Assembly: GCF_001029285.1 (NCBI RefSeq)
Contig: NZ_LDZY01000004.1
Location: 62,001-126,000 of the forward strand
Source: Desulfosporosinus acididurans
GTDB taxonomy: Bacteria > Bacillota > Desulfitobacteriia > Desulfitobacteriales > Desulfitobacteriaceae
Direction: 5' to 3'
Length of the DNA stretch: 64,000 bases
Below, piece by piece: positions 24,897-33,502 of the stretch (positions within the stretch are counted from its first letter, which is position 1; each line of letters begins with the position of its first letter). The position numbers and the translations under genes are program-made. The notes under the pieces were generated by a model. The model saw nothing but the letters and a program-made list of their open reading frames with translations, was not told the origin of the DNA and did no database searches.

Positions 24897-24949
24897 TAAT
24901 TTGGTTTCAAAATGTTATGCTTTAGCGTAGTTGGTTTTATCCGGCTTTA

Positions 24950-24983
24950 TCTAGACCTTTATCAAGATTAAATAAGGTCTGGA
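24950..24983 (+). terminator. Terminator of the mod-res operon
   Basis: TCTAGACCTT (24950-24959) pairs with AAGGTCTGGA (24974-24983), ten pairs with one G-U, followed by TTTTATTTTT. Confidence 0.8.
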
Positions 24984-25065
24984 TTTTATTTTTAACAATA
25001 TGCAAAATATAATTTACGTATAGATTAATATATTATATAATATGCAATGTAGAGGGGGATGGAGA

Positions 25066-25266
25066 TTGAAGAACCTTAAATTAAAGTCCGCTAGGGCAAG
25101 ACTGGATATGTCCCAGGAGCAGCTGGCCGAAGCTGTTGGTGTTACGAGGCAGACAATCGGCATGATTGAGGCTGGGAAGTTTAATCCATCGTTACAGTTG
25201 TGTATTGCGCTTTGTAAAGTGCTTGGTAAAACATTAAATGATATTTTTTGGGAGGAAGAATCATGA
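25066..25266 (+). CDS. XRE-family HTH regulator (YvaO/small Cro-like)
   Basis: 66 residues from TTG at 25066, with AGGGGG about 7 bases upstream. The whole protein is one Cro/C1-type helix-turn-helix: KSARARLDMSQEQLAEAVGV, then TRQTIGMIEAGKFNPSLQL and LGKTLNDIFWEEE. Its stop overlaps the start of the next gene (ATGA at 25263), so the two are translationally coupled. This regulator plus small membrane protein pair is common in Firmicutes; the regulator likely represses its own operon in response to a signal from the membrane partner. Confidence 0.9.
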   Translation: MKNLKLKSARARLDMSQEQLAEAVGVTRQTIGMIEAGKFNPSLQLCIALCKVLGKTLNDIFWEEES

Positions 25267-25727
25267 AAGATGAGAGAATTGAACAAGCCAAAAATAAAAT
25301 AAGAAGTGAAATAGCTGTTATCATATATGTGGGCATAGCCATATCTTTTGCAGTTAAAACGTTGCTCTTTAAGATGAACCTGCGGGAATGCATGACAGAA
25401 TATTTGATTTTAATATTTTTCCCGGTTTATGAAGTCATACGCATGAATATGATGAAGGTTAGTATCTATAGTGTTTACCCTAAGTATAGGCATAAACAAT
25501 TAAAGACTTTCATTGTATTCGTCATATTATTTTTTGTAGTTGCTGCTGTCTCTGTCTTTTCTTCGACGAAAGGATCAACCGTGAACCTTTCACAAGGCTC
25601 AATAGTTTTCTTATTCATATTTATCGTTCTGTTTATCGGCGTTTTTTTCATGGCAACAAAATATCATCAAAGCAGAGCTTATAAATATGAAAAAGAATTC
25701 GATGATGATAACGGTCCTGAAGAATGA
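25263..25727 (+). CDS. Four-segment membrane protein coupled to an XRE regulator (DUF6773-like)
   Basis: 154 residues from ATG at 25263. Four hydrophobic segments are visible at about 18-36, 48-60, 80-98 and 110-132, with a KVSIYSVYPKYRHKQLKTF cytosolic loop between the second and third and an acidic C-terminus (EFDDDNGPEE). I associate it with DUF6773-type proteins by architecture and by pairing with an XRE regulator; the family name is tentative. Function unknown. Start codon overlaps the XRE stop. Confidence 0.75.
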   Translation: MKDERIEQAKNKIRSEIAVIIYVGIAISFAVKTLLFKMNLRECMTEYLILIFFPVYEVIRMNMMKVSIYSVYPKYRHKQLKTFIVFVILFFVVAAVSVFSSTKGSTVNLSQGSIVFLFIFIVLFIGVFFMATKYHQSRAYKYEKEFDDDNGPEE

Positions 25728-25867
25728 GCATAGCATAGAGTAGTAAGTGTTGAGACAGAGTGAGCAAGAATCAAGAATATTGTATGCATGTGTAAGATAC
25801 ATTTACTTAACGTATATAATTCGTTAATATGCTAAGTAGAACATAACGAATACCGTTAAAACAAAGC

Positions 25868-25906
25868 AAAGGTGCTTTGAGGGAAGTTTCTCTCCAAGCA
25901 CCTTTT
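25868..25906 (+). terminator. Terminator, 10-bp stem
   Basis: AAAGGTGCTT (25868-25877) pairs with AAGCACCTTT (25896-25905) followed by T and AAAT. It closes the XRE/membrane operon ~140 bases downstream; the stretch between shows no gene. Confidence 0.7.
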
Positions 25907-25984
25907 AAATTTGAGTAAAACATAATCAATAAAGGATTCGGCACCAAACTTGCGTGAAATTAAGAAAAGTTAGAGGTAATAACG

Positions 25985-26323
25985 GTGAAAAAAATAGAGG
26001 CAATAATTCGGCCCGAGAAACTCGATGATGTAAAAGAAGCACTCAGTAAAAATTGGATTAATCGCCTAACGAATAGTTATGTTTTTGGAAGTGGGAAGCA
26101 ACAAGGGTATATTAAAGTTTACAGGAATGTAGAGTTTGACGCTTATTTTATTCCAAAAATGAAAGTTGAGATTGTCGTCAAAGACGAAGACGTTGAAAAG
26201 GTTGTGAAAATAATTACCGAAATGAGCAGAACAGGTATGATTGGTGATGGCAAAATATTAATAGCCACTGTTGAAGATGCTGTGGGAATCAGAACTGGCG
26301 GCAGTGGAGAAAGAGGACTATGA
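25985..26323 (+). CDS. PII-family signal protein lacking the uridylylation tyrosine
   Basis: 112 residues, aligning without gaps to E. coli GlnB over the first ~100. The N-terminus (KKIEAIIRPEKLDDVKEAL), the ATP-site GDGKILI and the end VEDAVGIRTGGSGE are typical. In the T-loop, position 51 is Phe (VYRNVEF) where GlnB has the modified Tyr51, so uridylylation is not expected; the region before it (RLTNSYVFGSGKQQGY) also differs from GMTVTEVKGFGRQKGH. No amtB, glnA or nif gene adjoins it. Possible partner: the next gene, a dipeptide epimerase 154 bases downstream, though co-transcription is only inferred. Likely senses ATP/ADP and 2-oxoglutarate. Confidence 0.85.
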   Translation: MKKIEAIIRPEKLDDVKEALSKNWINRLTNSYVFGSGKQQGYIKVYRNVEFDAYFIPKMKVEIVVKDEDVEKVVKIITEMSRTGMIGDGKILIATVEDAVGIRTGGSGERGL

Positions 26324-26477
26324 TATAGTCGAGGAGGAAATTATTTTAATTGGTCAGATACTAGTAAAATGCATAAGGGTAAGAACCTTAAGGAGGATAT
26401 ATCAATTAATAAGCGAAATCTTATAAAATAGAGTCGGTAGAGTCTCTTAGATTCCAAATTCCTGGACGGAGGTACCA

Positions 26478-27569
26478 ATGATGAAAATTACAGATATCAA
26501 GATTGGCCATATCTCTATTCCTTTGAAAAGACCTTTTAAAACCGCTTTAAGAGAGGTAAATAGTGTAGAAGATGTTGTTGTAAAAGTAATAACCGATACT
26601 GGGCATATAGGTTATGGAGAAGCGCCGCCAACGGGAGTGATAACAGGGGATACTACGGGAGCGATCATTGGAGCTATAGAAGATCATATAAAGAAACATT
26701 TAATTGGCTTGGATATTAATAATTTTGAAGAGATTATGCTTAAATTGGATAAAGCCATAGTGAAAAATACCAGTGCCAAAGCAGCAGTAGATATTGCGCT
26801 CTATGATCTTTATGGACAATTGTATAATGCTCCTCTTTACAAACTTCTAGGTGGCTATCGAAAAGAAATTACTACAGATATTACGATCAGTGTCAATACT
26901 CCGGAAGAAATGGCAGAGGATAGCAGGGCAGCTATTGAGGAAGGCTATAAAACCTTAAAAATTAAAGTGGGGAAAAATACAAATTTGGATATCCAACGGA
27001 TGAAGGCAATCCGTGAAGCAGCAGGATTTGCTGTAAATCTTAGAATTGATGCGAATCAAGGGTGGGGTGCAAAAGAGGCGATATATACATTAAGGAAAAT
27101 GGAAGATGCAGGGTTGAATATTGAGTTGGTGGAACAACCTGTGCCTGCTCATGATTTTGAAGGACTTAAACTTGTTACAGATCATGTATCTATTCCTGTA
27201 CTTGCTGATGAAAGCGTATTTTCCCCGATGGATGCTTTAAAAATAATTCAAATGCGCGCGGCAGATCTCATCAATATTAAATTAATGAAAACAGGAGGTA
27301 TTCATAATGCCTTAAAGATTTGTTCATTAGCTGAAATGTATGGAGTAGAATGTATGATTGGTTGTATGTTAGAAAGCAAAATAAGTGTTACAGCTGCGGT
27401 ACATTTAGCATTGGCAAAAGGTATTATTACCAAAGTTGATCTTGATGGTCCTGTTTTATGTAAAGAGGACCCTATAGAGGGTGGTGCAATCTTTAAAAAC
27501 CATCAAATAACTATAGGAGATGCACCTGGTCTTGGATTTAGAACAATTCGCGGAGTCGTTTATCATTAG
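26478..27569 (+). CDS. Dipeptide epimerase (L-Ala-D/L-Glu epimerase type, enolase superfamily)
   Basis: 363 residues; ATG at 26478 or 26481 after ACGGAGG. The muconate-lactonizing-enzyme fold is complete: the capping domain (PLKRPFKTALREVNSVEDVVVKV) and barrel with TLKIKVGKN (catalytic Lys on strand 2), RIDANQGW (metal Asp), ELVEQPVPAHDF (metal Glu), ADESVFSP (metal Asp) and NIKLMKTGG (second catalytic Lys). C-terminal DLDGP...GLGF is typical of dipeptide epimerases. It likely recycles murein dipeptides such as L-Ala-D-Glu; exact specificity cannot be read. The preceding 150 bases hold two GGAGG-like motifs but no convincing short gene. Confidence 0.9.
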   Translation: MMKITDIKIGHISIPLKRPFKTALREVNSVEDVVVKVITDTGHIGYGEAPPTGVITGDTTGAIIGAIEDHIKKHLIGLDINNFEEIMLKLDKAIVKNTSAKAAVDIALYDLYGQLYNAPLYKLLGGYRKEITTDITISVNTPEEMAEDSRAAIEEGYKTLKIKVGKNTNLDIQRMKAIREAAGFAVNLRIDANQGWGAKEAIYTLRKMEDAGLNIELVEQPVPAHDFEGLKLVTDHVSIPVLADESVFSPMDALKIIQMRAADLINIKLMKTGGIHNALKICSLAEMYGVECMIGCMLESKISVTAAVHLALAKGIITKVDLDGPVLCKEDPIEGGAIFKNHQITIGDAPGLGFRTIRGVVYH

Positions 27570-27609
27570 AATTTATATCATCTTCACATATTATGTCCGA
27601 TCTCGTTGT

Positions 27610-27688
27610 TTATTCAGTTTTTAAGGCCCCACTTCTATAAGTCCCCATCTGAAGTCCCGATATTCAGCATTAGCTGAACGAGTTCACT
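27610..27688 (-). repeat. Dispersed palindromic repeat, copy 6 (compact full form)
   Basis: On the plus strand it starts TTATTCAGTTTTTAAGGCCCC, has ACTTCTATAAGT, then TTCAGC-ATTA-GCTGAA (27663-27676) and ends CGAGTTCACT. Its reverse complement shows both ends of the family, AGTGAACTCG and CTTAAAAACTGAATAA, so I use it as the reference for the element. It follows the epimerase gene by 40 bases. Confidence 0.75.
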
Positions 27689-27864
27689 AACCTAAAAGAT
27701 AATCTAGGGGATTTTGAAATTTGCTTAAATTCGATCGGATTAGTGACCTTATAAACAAAGTATTTCAATTAGGCTATGTTTAGAGGCAGTAGACGAATAC
27801 ATCAAACATCAAATTGCTGTAAGGAATACAGGAATATAGAAATAAAAAATATAGAAATATGGGA

Positions 27865-27923
27865 ATAAAAGAACCTATAGAGTAGAGCTCCAAATATGAG
27901 TCTATTTCTATAGGTTCTTTTAT
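27865..27923. repeat. 17-bp perfect inverted repeat
   Basis: ATAAAAGAACCTATAGA (27865-27881) and its exact reverse complement (27907-27923) enclose 25 bases. The AAAA/TTTT outer parts let it work as a terminator in either direction. The 27690-28100 region otherwise contains no gene; a 30-codon open stretch (LCLEAVDEYIKHQIAVRNTG, ~27770-27837) lacks a start and may be a relic. Confidence 0.6.
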
Positions 27924-28104
27924 CTATCAACAAAAGGGTAATTATTACAATATAAAGGGAGATTTTAAACAAAGGAGATTATATAGAAAATTAGGAAAAT
28001 AAAGGAATTAACATTTTTGAAGTGAACTATATAACTATATCCTATGGTAGAGCGAAAGTAGCAATCCCATCAAATTAAAAAGAACCAGATTAGGAGGTGT
28101 TAAC

Positions 28105-28524
28105 GTGTTTATGTTTCACAGTCCCCCAGACATAATGTTTTCGGCAATTCCAATTATATTCTTTGTGATTTTTTTCTTGGTCTTAGGCACCATAATTTTT
28201 GGCATCGTAAAAAGTATTGGACAGTGGAGATATAATAACTCACAACCGAAATTAACTGTCTCCGCAAAAGTTACCTCGAAGAGAACTCATACGTCAAGCA
28301 GTATTCAGCATAATGCCGGTGACATGGGAATGCATCATGTTGAATCAACATCATATTATATAACCTTTGAAGTCGAAAGCGGAGATCGGATGGAATTTAG
28401 AGTTGATGGTCGTGAATTCGGATTAATAGCAGATAATGACCTTGGAAAACTTTGTTTTCAAGGAACAAGATTTTTAAGTTTTGTCAGGTATAAATCTTCT
28501 CCTGCAGATGGAGATTCGAAATAA
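28105..28524 (+). CDS. DUF2500-family membrane protein
   Basis: 139 residues, GTG at 28105 with TAGGAGGTG seven bases upstream. One membrane segment at about 12-36 (IPIIFFVIFFLVLGTIIFGIV). After it comes an extracytoplasmic or cytoplasmic beta-rich domain with LTVSAKVTSKRTHTS, STSYYITFEVESGDRMEF, VDGREFGLIADNDLGKLCFQ and GTRFLSFVR, the pattern of DUF2500. These proteins are widespread in Firmicutes and of unknown function. The gene stands alone between a region of repeats and the orphan at 28696. Confidence 0.85.
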   Translation: MFMFHSPPDIMFSAIPIIFFVIFFLVLGTIIFGIVKSIGQWRYNNSQPKLTVSAKVTSKRTHTSSSIQHNAGDMGMHHVESTSYYITFEVESGDRMEFRVDGREFGLIADNDLGKLCFQGTRFLSFVRYKSSPADGDSK

Positions 28525-28695
28525 AGAGGTTCATGAGAAAAGAAGAACATAATTTCCTCTGTACTATATTTAAATATTGTGATAATCTTGACTTGTGTGA
28601 ATTATTTAGTATATGGTGGAAAGTGGTTGGCTTAATAGTACAAAAAATGATTCTCAGTGGCTAACGCACAATAGCACTTATGGGGAAGGTGTAAA

Positions 28696-29064
28696 ATGAA
28701 ACAACGAATTAGTACTGATCAAATCCAACAACTGACTGCGCAACAGCGAGACAAACTAAAAGAATGGTGGATGCCATCATTTGGGGATTTATTTGTTTTT
28801 GAAGACTATTGTGATGAGAATTTATTCGATACAGAAGATGAGATCAACATAAATTTTTTTAATGCGAAAATTAAACCATTCAGTCTTCCGTTACTGTCAG
28901 TGGGGCAATGTTTGAGTTTATTAGCGCCCTATAATCCTAAACTTAGCTTTGAAAGTAATGGTTTGTGGCATCTAGAGATACAAGTAAAAAATGATCAAAA
29001 AATATATATGGAAAAAGACCCTATTGATGTACTTTTTCAAGCTGTAAAATTAGTTATTTCCTAA
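28696..29064 (+). CDS. Hypothetical protein, phage-type small protein
   Basis: 122 residues, ATG at 28696 after GGGGAAGG. The start KQRISTDQIQQLTAQQRDKLKEWWMP, the middle LPLLSVGQCLSLLAP and the end DPIDVLFQAVKLVIS follow a plan I know from small proteins of Firmicute phages and prophage remnants (LTxEQxxKLREWW, LPLLSIGQ, LCDALWEAVK). Function unknown; no phage genes adjoin it. A weak promoter (TTGACT 28588, TATATG 28610) and a terminator at 29228 suggest a single-gene unit. Confidence 0.65.
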   Translation: MKQRISTDQIQQLTAQQRDKLKEWWMPSFGDLFVFEDYCDENLFDTEDEININFFNAKIKPFSLPLLSVGQCLSLLAPYNPKLSFESNGLWHLEIQVKNDQKIYMEKDPIDVLFQAVKLVIS

Positions 29065-29227
29065 AAAAGTATAGAGACGGTTTTCTTGTAAAATAAACTA
29101 GAATATTGTTTAACAAATTCTTCATATTCGTTTATAGAAGCCTCGGTAGATAAAGTTTATAATGAATTATATGAATTCGTTGGTTACGATTGCGTAACGG
29201 CGTCTTTCATTTCCTCTCCCTCTTCTC

Positions 29228-29253
29228 CCCCCTCCTCCGAGGGGGATTTTTTT
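29228..29253 (+). terminator. GC-rich terminator
   Basis: CCCCCTC (29228-29234) pairs with GAGGGGG (29239-29245) around CTCC, followed by ATTTTTTTT. It ends rightward transcription just before the convergent psd gene. Confidence 0.85.
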
Positions 29254-29255
29254 TA

Positions 29256-30161
29256 CTATCTTTCGATATTGCTTTTTCCTATTTTCTCCCCTAGCAAAAC
29301 GTAACATTCATACCCCAGACTAGTTTGCCTAAGGATATCCTCGTCGATTTTAACTTTATTCGCTTCGAAAAAAAGAATTACTGTGGAACCGCCAAATTTG
29401 AAATAGCCTTTTTCATCACCCCGGTTTATGGGTTTATGAGGGGGATAGGTTTGGACAATTGAACCTACGCAGGTTGCTCCAACTTCTACATATAATACAT
29501 CGCCAAAATTATTTGAATGGAAGATAGTCCATTCTCTTTTATTTTCACAAAAAAGTTTCTTAACTTTTTGAAGAGCAATTGGATTAACAGAGTAATAAGA
29601 TCCTTTAATTTTTGCGGATTTTTCACAGATCCCACTGTCTATAAAATGAAACCGGTGATAATCAGTAGGGCAAAGCCTTAAAATTAAACAGGTTCCATTA
29701 TTGAACTTCTCAGCGATGTGATCATCATTAATCAATTCTTTAAGACTATAGGTAAAGCCTTTAACCTGAACCAACCTATTTAAGTCTATGTTGTCATAAG
29801 CGTAAAGTCTCCCATCTCCGAAGGAAATCAGCGATAGGTTATTTGTATCGATTGGACGAGCCTGAGAATTTAATTTACGATAAAAGAAGTCATTAAACGA
29901 TGAAAAATCGTTAAGCTTTTTTTCGGTTTGAGTCAAATCTATATTGAAATTGGTAACAAAAGTATTAATTTTCTTCCTGCTCATTCTCCTGTTCAAATAC
30001 CAGCCATAGAGGCTTGAACATAGTCTCCTTTTTATAATAAGTTCTAAGAGACCCACACCGATGGGAGATGAGTAGGTCCAATTTAAAACTTTTTCGCCGG
30101 CTACTTTTTCTATCTCATAAGATTTTTTGGTTCGATTATAATACTTAATCAAATGCATCAA
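29256..30161 (-). CDS. psd: Phosphatidylserine decarboxylase proenzyme
   Basis: 301 residues, starts MMHL at 30161. It decarboxylates phosphatidylserine to phosphatidylethanolamine at the membrane. The self-cleavage site is [10 protein letters not shown] with Ser259 becoming the pyruvoyl group; most family members have LGST, here GGST. Other family marks: [16 protein letters not shown] (about 88-104), [17 protein letters not shown] (the catalytic His region), [12 protein letters not shown] and [13 protein letters not shown]. Length fits the ~300-residue clostridial branch. No pssA gene is adjacent, which is less usual. It is transcribed divergently from htrA, 300 bases away; that gap is AT-rich, with no other gene visible. 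Confidence 0.93.
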   Translation of the reverse strand: MMHLIKYYNRTKKSYEIEKVAGEKVLNWTYSSPIGVGLLELIIKRRLCSSLYGWYLNRRMSRKKINTFVTNFNIDLTQTEKKLNDFSSFNDFFYRKLNSQARPIDTNNLSLISFGDGRLYAYDNIDLNRLVQVKGFTYSLKELINDDHIAEKFNNGTCLILRLCPTDYHRFHFIDSGICEKSAKIKGSYYSVNPIALQKVKKLFCENKREWTIFHSNNFGDVLYVEVGATCVGSIVQTYPPHKPINRGDEKGYFKFGGSTVILFFEANKVKIDEDILRQTSLGYECYVLLGEKIGKSNIER

Positions 30162-30461
30162 CTCACATTCAAGTTTTTGGGAACCGTGGTTTGCGAAGGG
30201 TCGGCACCGTAGTATTCATTTTCAATATCATTATAACTATACAATTTAATAAAGCAAGAAAAGTACCAGGCGAGCCTTATATTTAAAAACAAGTAAGATT
30301 TCGAAAAAAATAAAAAAATCTTCAAGATTTTTTCACAAATGTCAGGAATTTTTTTTGTAAAATCATTGCTATAGACGAGGGATAACTTAGTTAAGAACGA
30401 AGCTGTCTCTGAATCTCGTCAAAATACTTATTACTATATCAAAGAATGGAGGTTATTAAGA

Positions 30462-31679
30462 ATGAGTTATTATGACAATGACAAATTCAATCAACCCAGC
30501 TATTCTAACTCTTTACTTACCCCAAAACGTTCCCGTTTCCTTTCCCCGATTATTATGTGTTTAGTCAGTGCAATGGTAGGGGGACTATTGTCAATTGGCA
30601 TCGCTCCATCTTTATACGTAAACCGGCCGTCAAACCAAACAACGGCGCCTCAGATTTCGAACAAAGCGGCTTCAAAAGCTGTAAAGCTGGATTATAACTA
30701 TAATCAATCATCTTTTCCGGTGGTACAAATTGCCAAGGATGTCGGGCCCGCAGTTGTTAATATCGCTAACTTTCAGAGCAACAACGGGAATGACATATTT
30801 ACTTGGGGAACTGATAATTCTGGAATCGGTGGAAATGGCTTAGTTGAAACGGGAAGCGGATCTGGATTTATCATTGACGCTAAAAATGGATATATTGTAA
30901 CAAACAACCATGTTATTGATGGAGCTAAAAAATTAGTTGTGAGTTTGTCCGATGGCAGGAATGTTGATGCCAAAGTAATAGGGGCAGACACACGTACAGA
31001 CCTAGCTGTCATAAAAATTAGTGATACCAATAACTTAACAGCTGCAGCCATTGGGGATTCTTCAAAGCTCCAGGTCGGCGAACCGGTAGTGGCAATCGGC
31101 AACCCCGGAGGTGAACAATTCGCTGGTTCTGTAACTACCGGAGTAGTGTCTGCGACTAATCGAATTTTAGATATTCAAGGTGAATCAAGCTTTAACTTGA
31201 TTCAGACAGATGCAGCAATTAACCCAGGGAATAGCGGAGGACCTTTAGTAAATTATCTTGGTCAAGTCATTGGAATCAATTCTGCAAAATATGCTCAATC
31301 CGGATTTGAAGGAATGGGCTTTGCGATACCAATTACAGATGCAATGCCAACAATCCAACAATTAATCCAAAAAGGCTATGCCAGTCACGCAGGCTTAAAA
31401 GTTCAAATTACCAACCAGTACACTCCAGAATATGCCGCCCAAAGAGGTTGGCCGGCAGGAGCTTATATCACACAGGTTGTCAGCGGCGGTCCGGCAGACA
31501 AAGCGGGTTTACAACAGGGTGATATTTTAACCAAGGTTAATGATGTTACTATTTCGGGTTATGCTGAACTTACTCATGAACTATTTAAATATAAGGCCGG
31601 TGATAGTGTTAAAATAACTTATTTCCGTAACGGGTCTACAAAAACTGTAACTGTTACGCTAGTAGATATCAAAGATTAG
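30462..31679 (+). CDS. HtrA/DegP-like membrane-anchored serine protease
   Basis: 405 residues, ATG at 30462 after GGAGG. One N-terminal membrane segment (about 26-47) anchors the protein with the protease outside. Catalytic triad: His148 in TNNHVID, Asp ~180 in RTDLAVIK, Ser ~258 in NPGNSGGPL. A single PDZ domain occupies about 305-400 (GWPAGAYITQVVSGGPADKA, QQGDILTKVND, FRNGSTKTVTV). Role: degradation or refolding of damaged exported proteins under envelope stress. The region upstream (30200-30460) is AT-rich with poly-T runs; a TATAGA near 30372 may be a -10 box. Confidence 0.93.
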   Translation: MSYYDNDKFNQPSYSNSLLTPKRSRFLSPIIMCLVSAMVGGLLSIGIAPSLYVNRPSNQTTAPQISNKAASKAVKLDYNYNQSSFPVVQIAKDVGPAVVNIANFQSNNGNDIFTWGTDNSGIGGNGLVETGSGSGFIIDAKNGYIVTNNHVIDGAKKLVVSLSDGRNVDAKVIGADTRTDLAVIKISDTNNLTAAAIGDSSKLQVGEPVVAIGNPGGEQFAGSVTTGVVSATNRILDIQGESSFNLIQTDAAINPGNSGGPLVNYLGQVIGINSAKYAQSGFEGMGFAIPITDAMPTIQQLIQKGYASHAGLKVQITNQYTPEYAAQRGWPAGAYITQVVSGGPADKAGLQQGDILTKVNDVTISGYAELTHELFKYKAGDSVKITYFRNGSTKTVTVTLVDIKD

Positions 31680-31723
31680 AAATAAGGCGTTCCTCAAGAA
31701 TATAGAGTCACCTAAGGAACCAT

Positions 31724-31960
31724 TTAGGGCCTCCTTAGGTAATTGTCCGCAGCTTCGGTTAACATTTCCTTCCAGGTGGGAAAATTTGTGGTGTTTGCAA
31801 CAAAGGTATCAATTGTTTTGTCCGGAATTGCATCATAATCTTCTTCTGTTGTTACATTAAATCCACCTGCAGAGAAAAGTTCTTCGATGGATTCAAACTG
31901 AGTGTAGAGCTTCATAAATTCAGTTGTAAAGATTTCGCTTAACGTAACAGTGTTTCCCAA
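31724..31960 (-). CDS. Small acidic hypothetical protein
   Basis: 78 residues, ATG at 31960 with GGGGGC a few bases upstream. It is acidic and helical: SEIFTTEFMKLYTQFESIEEL, GGFNVTTEEDYDAIPDKTID, then NFPTWKEMLTEAADNYLRR. I do not recognise a family. Its last codons overlap a hairpin (ACCTAAGGA 31710-31718 with TCCTTAGGT 31732-31740) that can end both this gene and htrA. A cytosolic protein with no signal peptide. Confidence 0.6.
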   Translation of the reverse strand: MGNTVTLSEIFTTEFMKLYTQFESIEELFSAGGFNVTTEEDYDAIPDKTIDTFVANTTNFPTWKEMLTEAADNYLRRP

Positions 31961-32120
31961 ATTCCCATGCCCCCAATATAGTTTAAGGTTAATAGTTAGT
32001 TTCGTTATTTCGCATTAGGAGTATTATTTGAACTTAACTATAGTTTTTATACTATTACAGTAACGGCCAGGCTACTATTGCCTGGCCTTAAAAATATAGC
32101 AATTAGCAAAAGAAATTTTC

Positions 32121-32198
32121 CTAAAATACTATGCCCATTGCAATTAGTGTAAGAATAGCAATTACGACAATTGCCACACCGACCCCACAAAGTATCAT
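32121..32198 (-). CDS. 25-residue hydrophobic membrane peptide
   Basis: ATG at 32198 with a strong AAGGAGG (complement of 32209-32215) ten bases upstream. The product MILCGVGVAIVVIAILTLIAM plus GIVF is a single membrane helix with almost no polar residues. It resembles, in size and composition, small Firmicute membrane peptides such as YjcZ-type sporulation proteins, but I cannot assign it. A GGCCAGGC/GCCTGGCC hairpin (32065-32087) lies downstream. Confidence 0.55.
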   Translation of the reverse strand: MILCGVGVAIVVIAILTLIAMGIVF

Positions 32199-32470
32199 TA
32201 TATTTGCCCCTCCTTATTACTAATATATAACATAATATTCCTATTCTGGTTTAACGATACAAATTGAGACGGCAAGCAACCGCCAAGGAATATTCGGTCG
32301 GTTTTCTGAAGTGGTTAGGTAGAAGCAATATTAATGCAAAATGTAGAAGTAACGCTAAAATAGAGAGAATTTTACATACAGATCAAGCAATTGCCAGAAT
32401 ATTGTCGAACGAACACTCATGTGTTAAGATAAATGTAAGTAAATGATTACTCAGAGAAAGAAGAAAAGAT

Positions 32471-33067
32471 GTGTCTGAAAAATTATTGCCAACTAAGGAA
32501 AATTTGATTTTGTCCACCATTGCGGTGATTAGTGAATTTGGGCTGCAAAGACTTACCACGAGAGAGGTAGCGAAAAAACAAGGTATTTCTGAATCAGCGA
32601 TTTTTAAACATTATAAAACTAAAGATGAATTAATACTTGCAGTGCTCAATCATTTTTCCCAATATGACAGGGCCATTGCTGAATCCTTATGGCTTAAAAA
32701 ACTTGATCCCATCCAAGCCATTATATTTTTTATAGAATCCTATGTTACATATTATGAGAATTATCCGGAAATAACAGCGATTACTCTTTCGTATGAAGCT
32801 TTATCGCGTGAAGCAAAATTGGCTGACGTCGTTTATAGGATTTTCGCGGATAGATTAAATATAATTCGATCATTAATTAATGACGCTAAGCGGCAAAAGG
32901 AAATTGACACTGAAGTTGATTCAAATGGTTTAGCAGACCTTATTATGGGATTAGAACGGGTATCTATTCTGCGCTGGCGGTTGGAAAACTATAATTTTTC
33001 CTTAAAAGATTATACGTTGAAAACCTTAAAACAAACATTAAATGTTTTCCAAAAGAATAAGAATTGA
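32471..33067 (+). CDS. TetR/AcrR-family regulator
   Basis: 198 residues from GTG at 32471. The N-terminal helix-turn-helix is standard (ENLILSTIAVISEFGLQRLT, TREVAKKQGISESAIFKHYK, KDELILAVLNHF), followed by an all-helical ligand-binding domain of ~140 residues. It is 30 bases upstream of the CheY-like gene on the same strand and may be in one operon with it and the hybrid kinase. Ligand unknown; no efflux or lipid gene is next to it. Confidence 0.9.
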   Translation: MSEKLLPTKENLILSTIAVISEFGLQRLTTREVAKKQGISESAIFKHYKTKDELILAVLNHFSQYDRAIAESLWLKKLDPIQAIIFFIESYVTYYENYPEITAITLSYEALSREAKLADVVYRIFADRLNIIRSLINDAKRQKEIDTEVDSNGLADLIMGLERVSILRWRLENYNFSLKDYTLKTLKQTLNVFQKNKN

Positions 33068-33097
33068 TCATTTTAAGTAAATAGAGGAGCGGGTACG

Positions 33098-33460
33098 ATG
33101 AAAAAATTACTTATCGTTGATGACGCGGCTTTTATGCGACTTTCTATTAAAAGTATGTTGCAAAAATCTCAAATTGAAGTCGTTGGTGAAGCGGCCAATG
33201 GGGCAATTGCTGTTGAAATGTATAAGGAATTACGTCCTGATATAGTGACTATGGATATTACGATGCCTGAGATGACGGGAATTGAGGCTTTGAAAGAAAT
33301 TCGAGTTTTTGACCCTCAAGCCCTGGTCATTATGATTTCCTCCATGGGACAAGAGAGTAAGGTTAAAGAAGCTATCGTTAACGGTGCCAAAACCTTTATC
33401 GTTAAACCATTTACAGAAGAATTTCTACTGCAGACACTTAGCAAAGCCCTAGGTATTTAG
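33098..33460 (+). CDS. CheY-like single-domain response regulator
   Basis: 120 residues, ATG at 33098 after GAGGAG. A receiver domain and nothing else: KLLIVDDAAFMRLSIKSML (acidic pocket Asp9/Asp10 region), DIVTMDITMPEMTG (phospho-Asp about 54), ISSMGQ (Ser/Thr switch) and GAKTFIVKPF (Lys switch). It is closest in pattern to CheY of Firmicutes. It lies 42 bases upstream of a hybrid kinase, so it is probably a phosphorelay output or feeds the flagellar motor; the chemoreceptors at 43847 and 53618 are in the same window. Confidence 0.92.
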   Translation: MKKLLIVDDAAFMRLSIKSMLQKSQIEVVGEAANGAIAVEMYKELRPDIVTMDITMPEMTGIEALKEIRVFDPQALVIMISSMGQESKVKEAIVNGAKTFIVKPFTEEFLLQTLSKALGI

Positions 33461-33502
33461 CAGCGGGGTTGGTTATCGCATTTTACTTCAGGGGGTACTG
33501 GT

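Noticed and set aside
26324-26477. Two GGAGG-like motifs (26332, 26389) between PII and the epimerase
   Set aside because: No ATG, GTG or TTG at a suitable distance opens a frame of useful length; they may be chance purine runs.
27690-27837. Open stretch encoding AVDEYIKHQIAVRNTG
   Set aside because: No start codon, interrupted upstream, and no family recognised; noted only as a possible relic.
32264-32446. 60-codon rightward frame upstream of the TetR gene
   Set aside because: TTG start without a ribosome site, basic low-information product and no recognisable pattern; most likely a chance frame.
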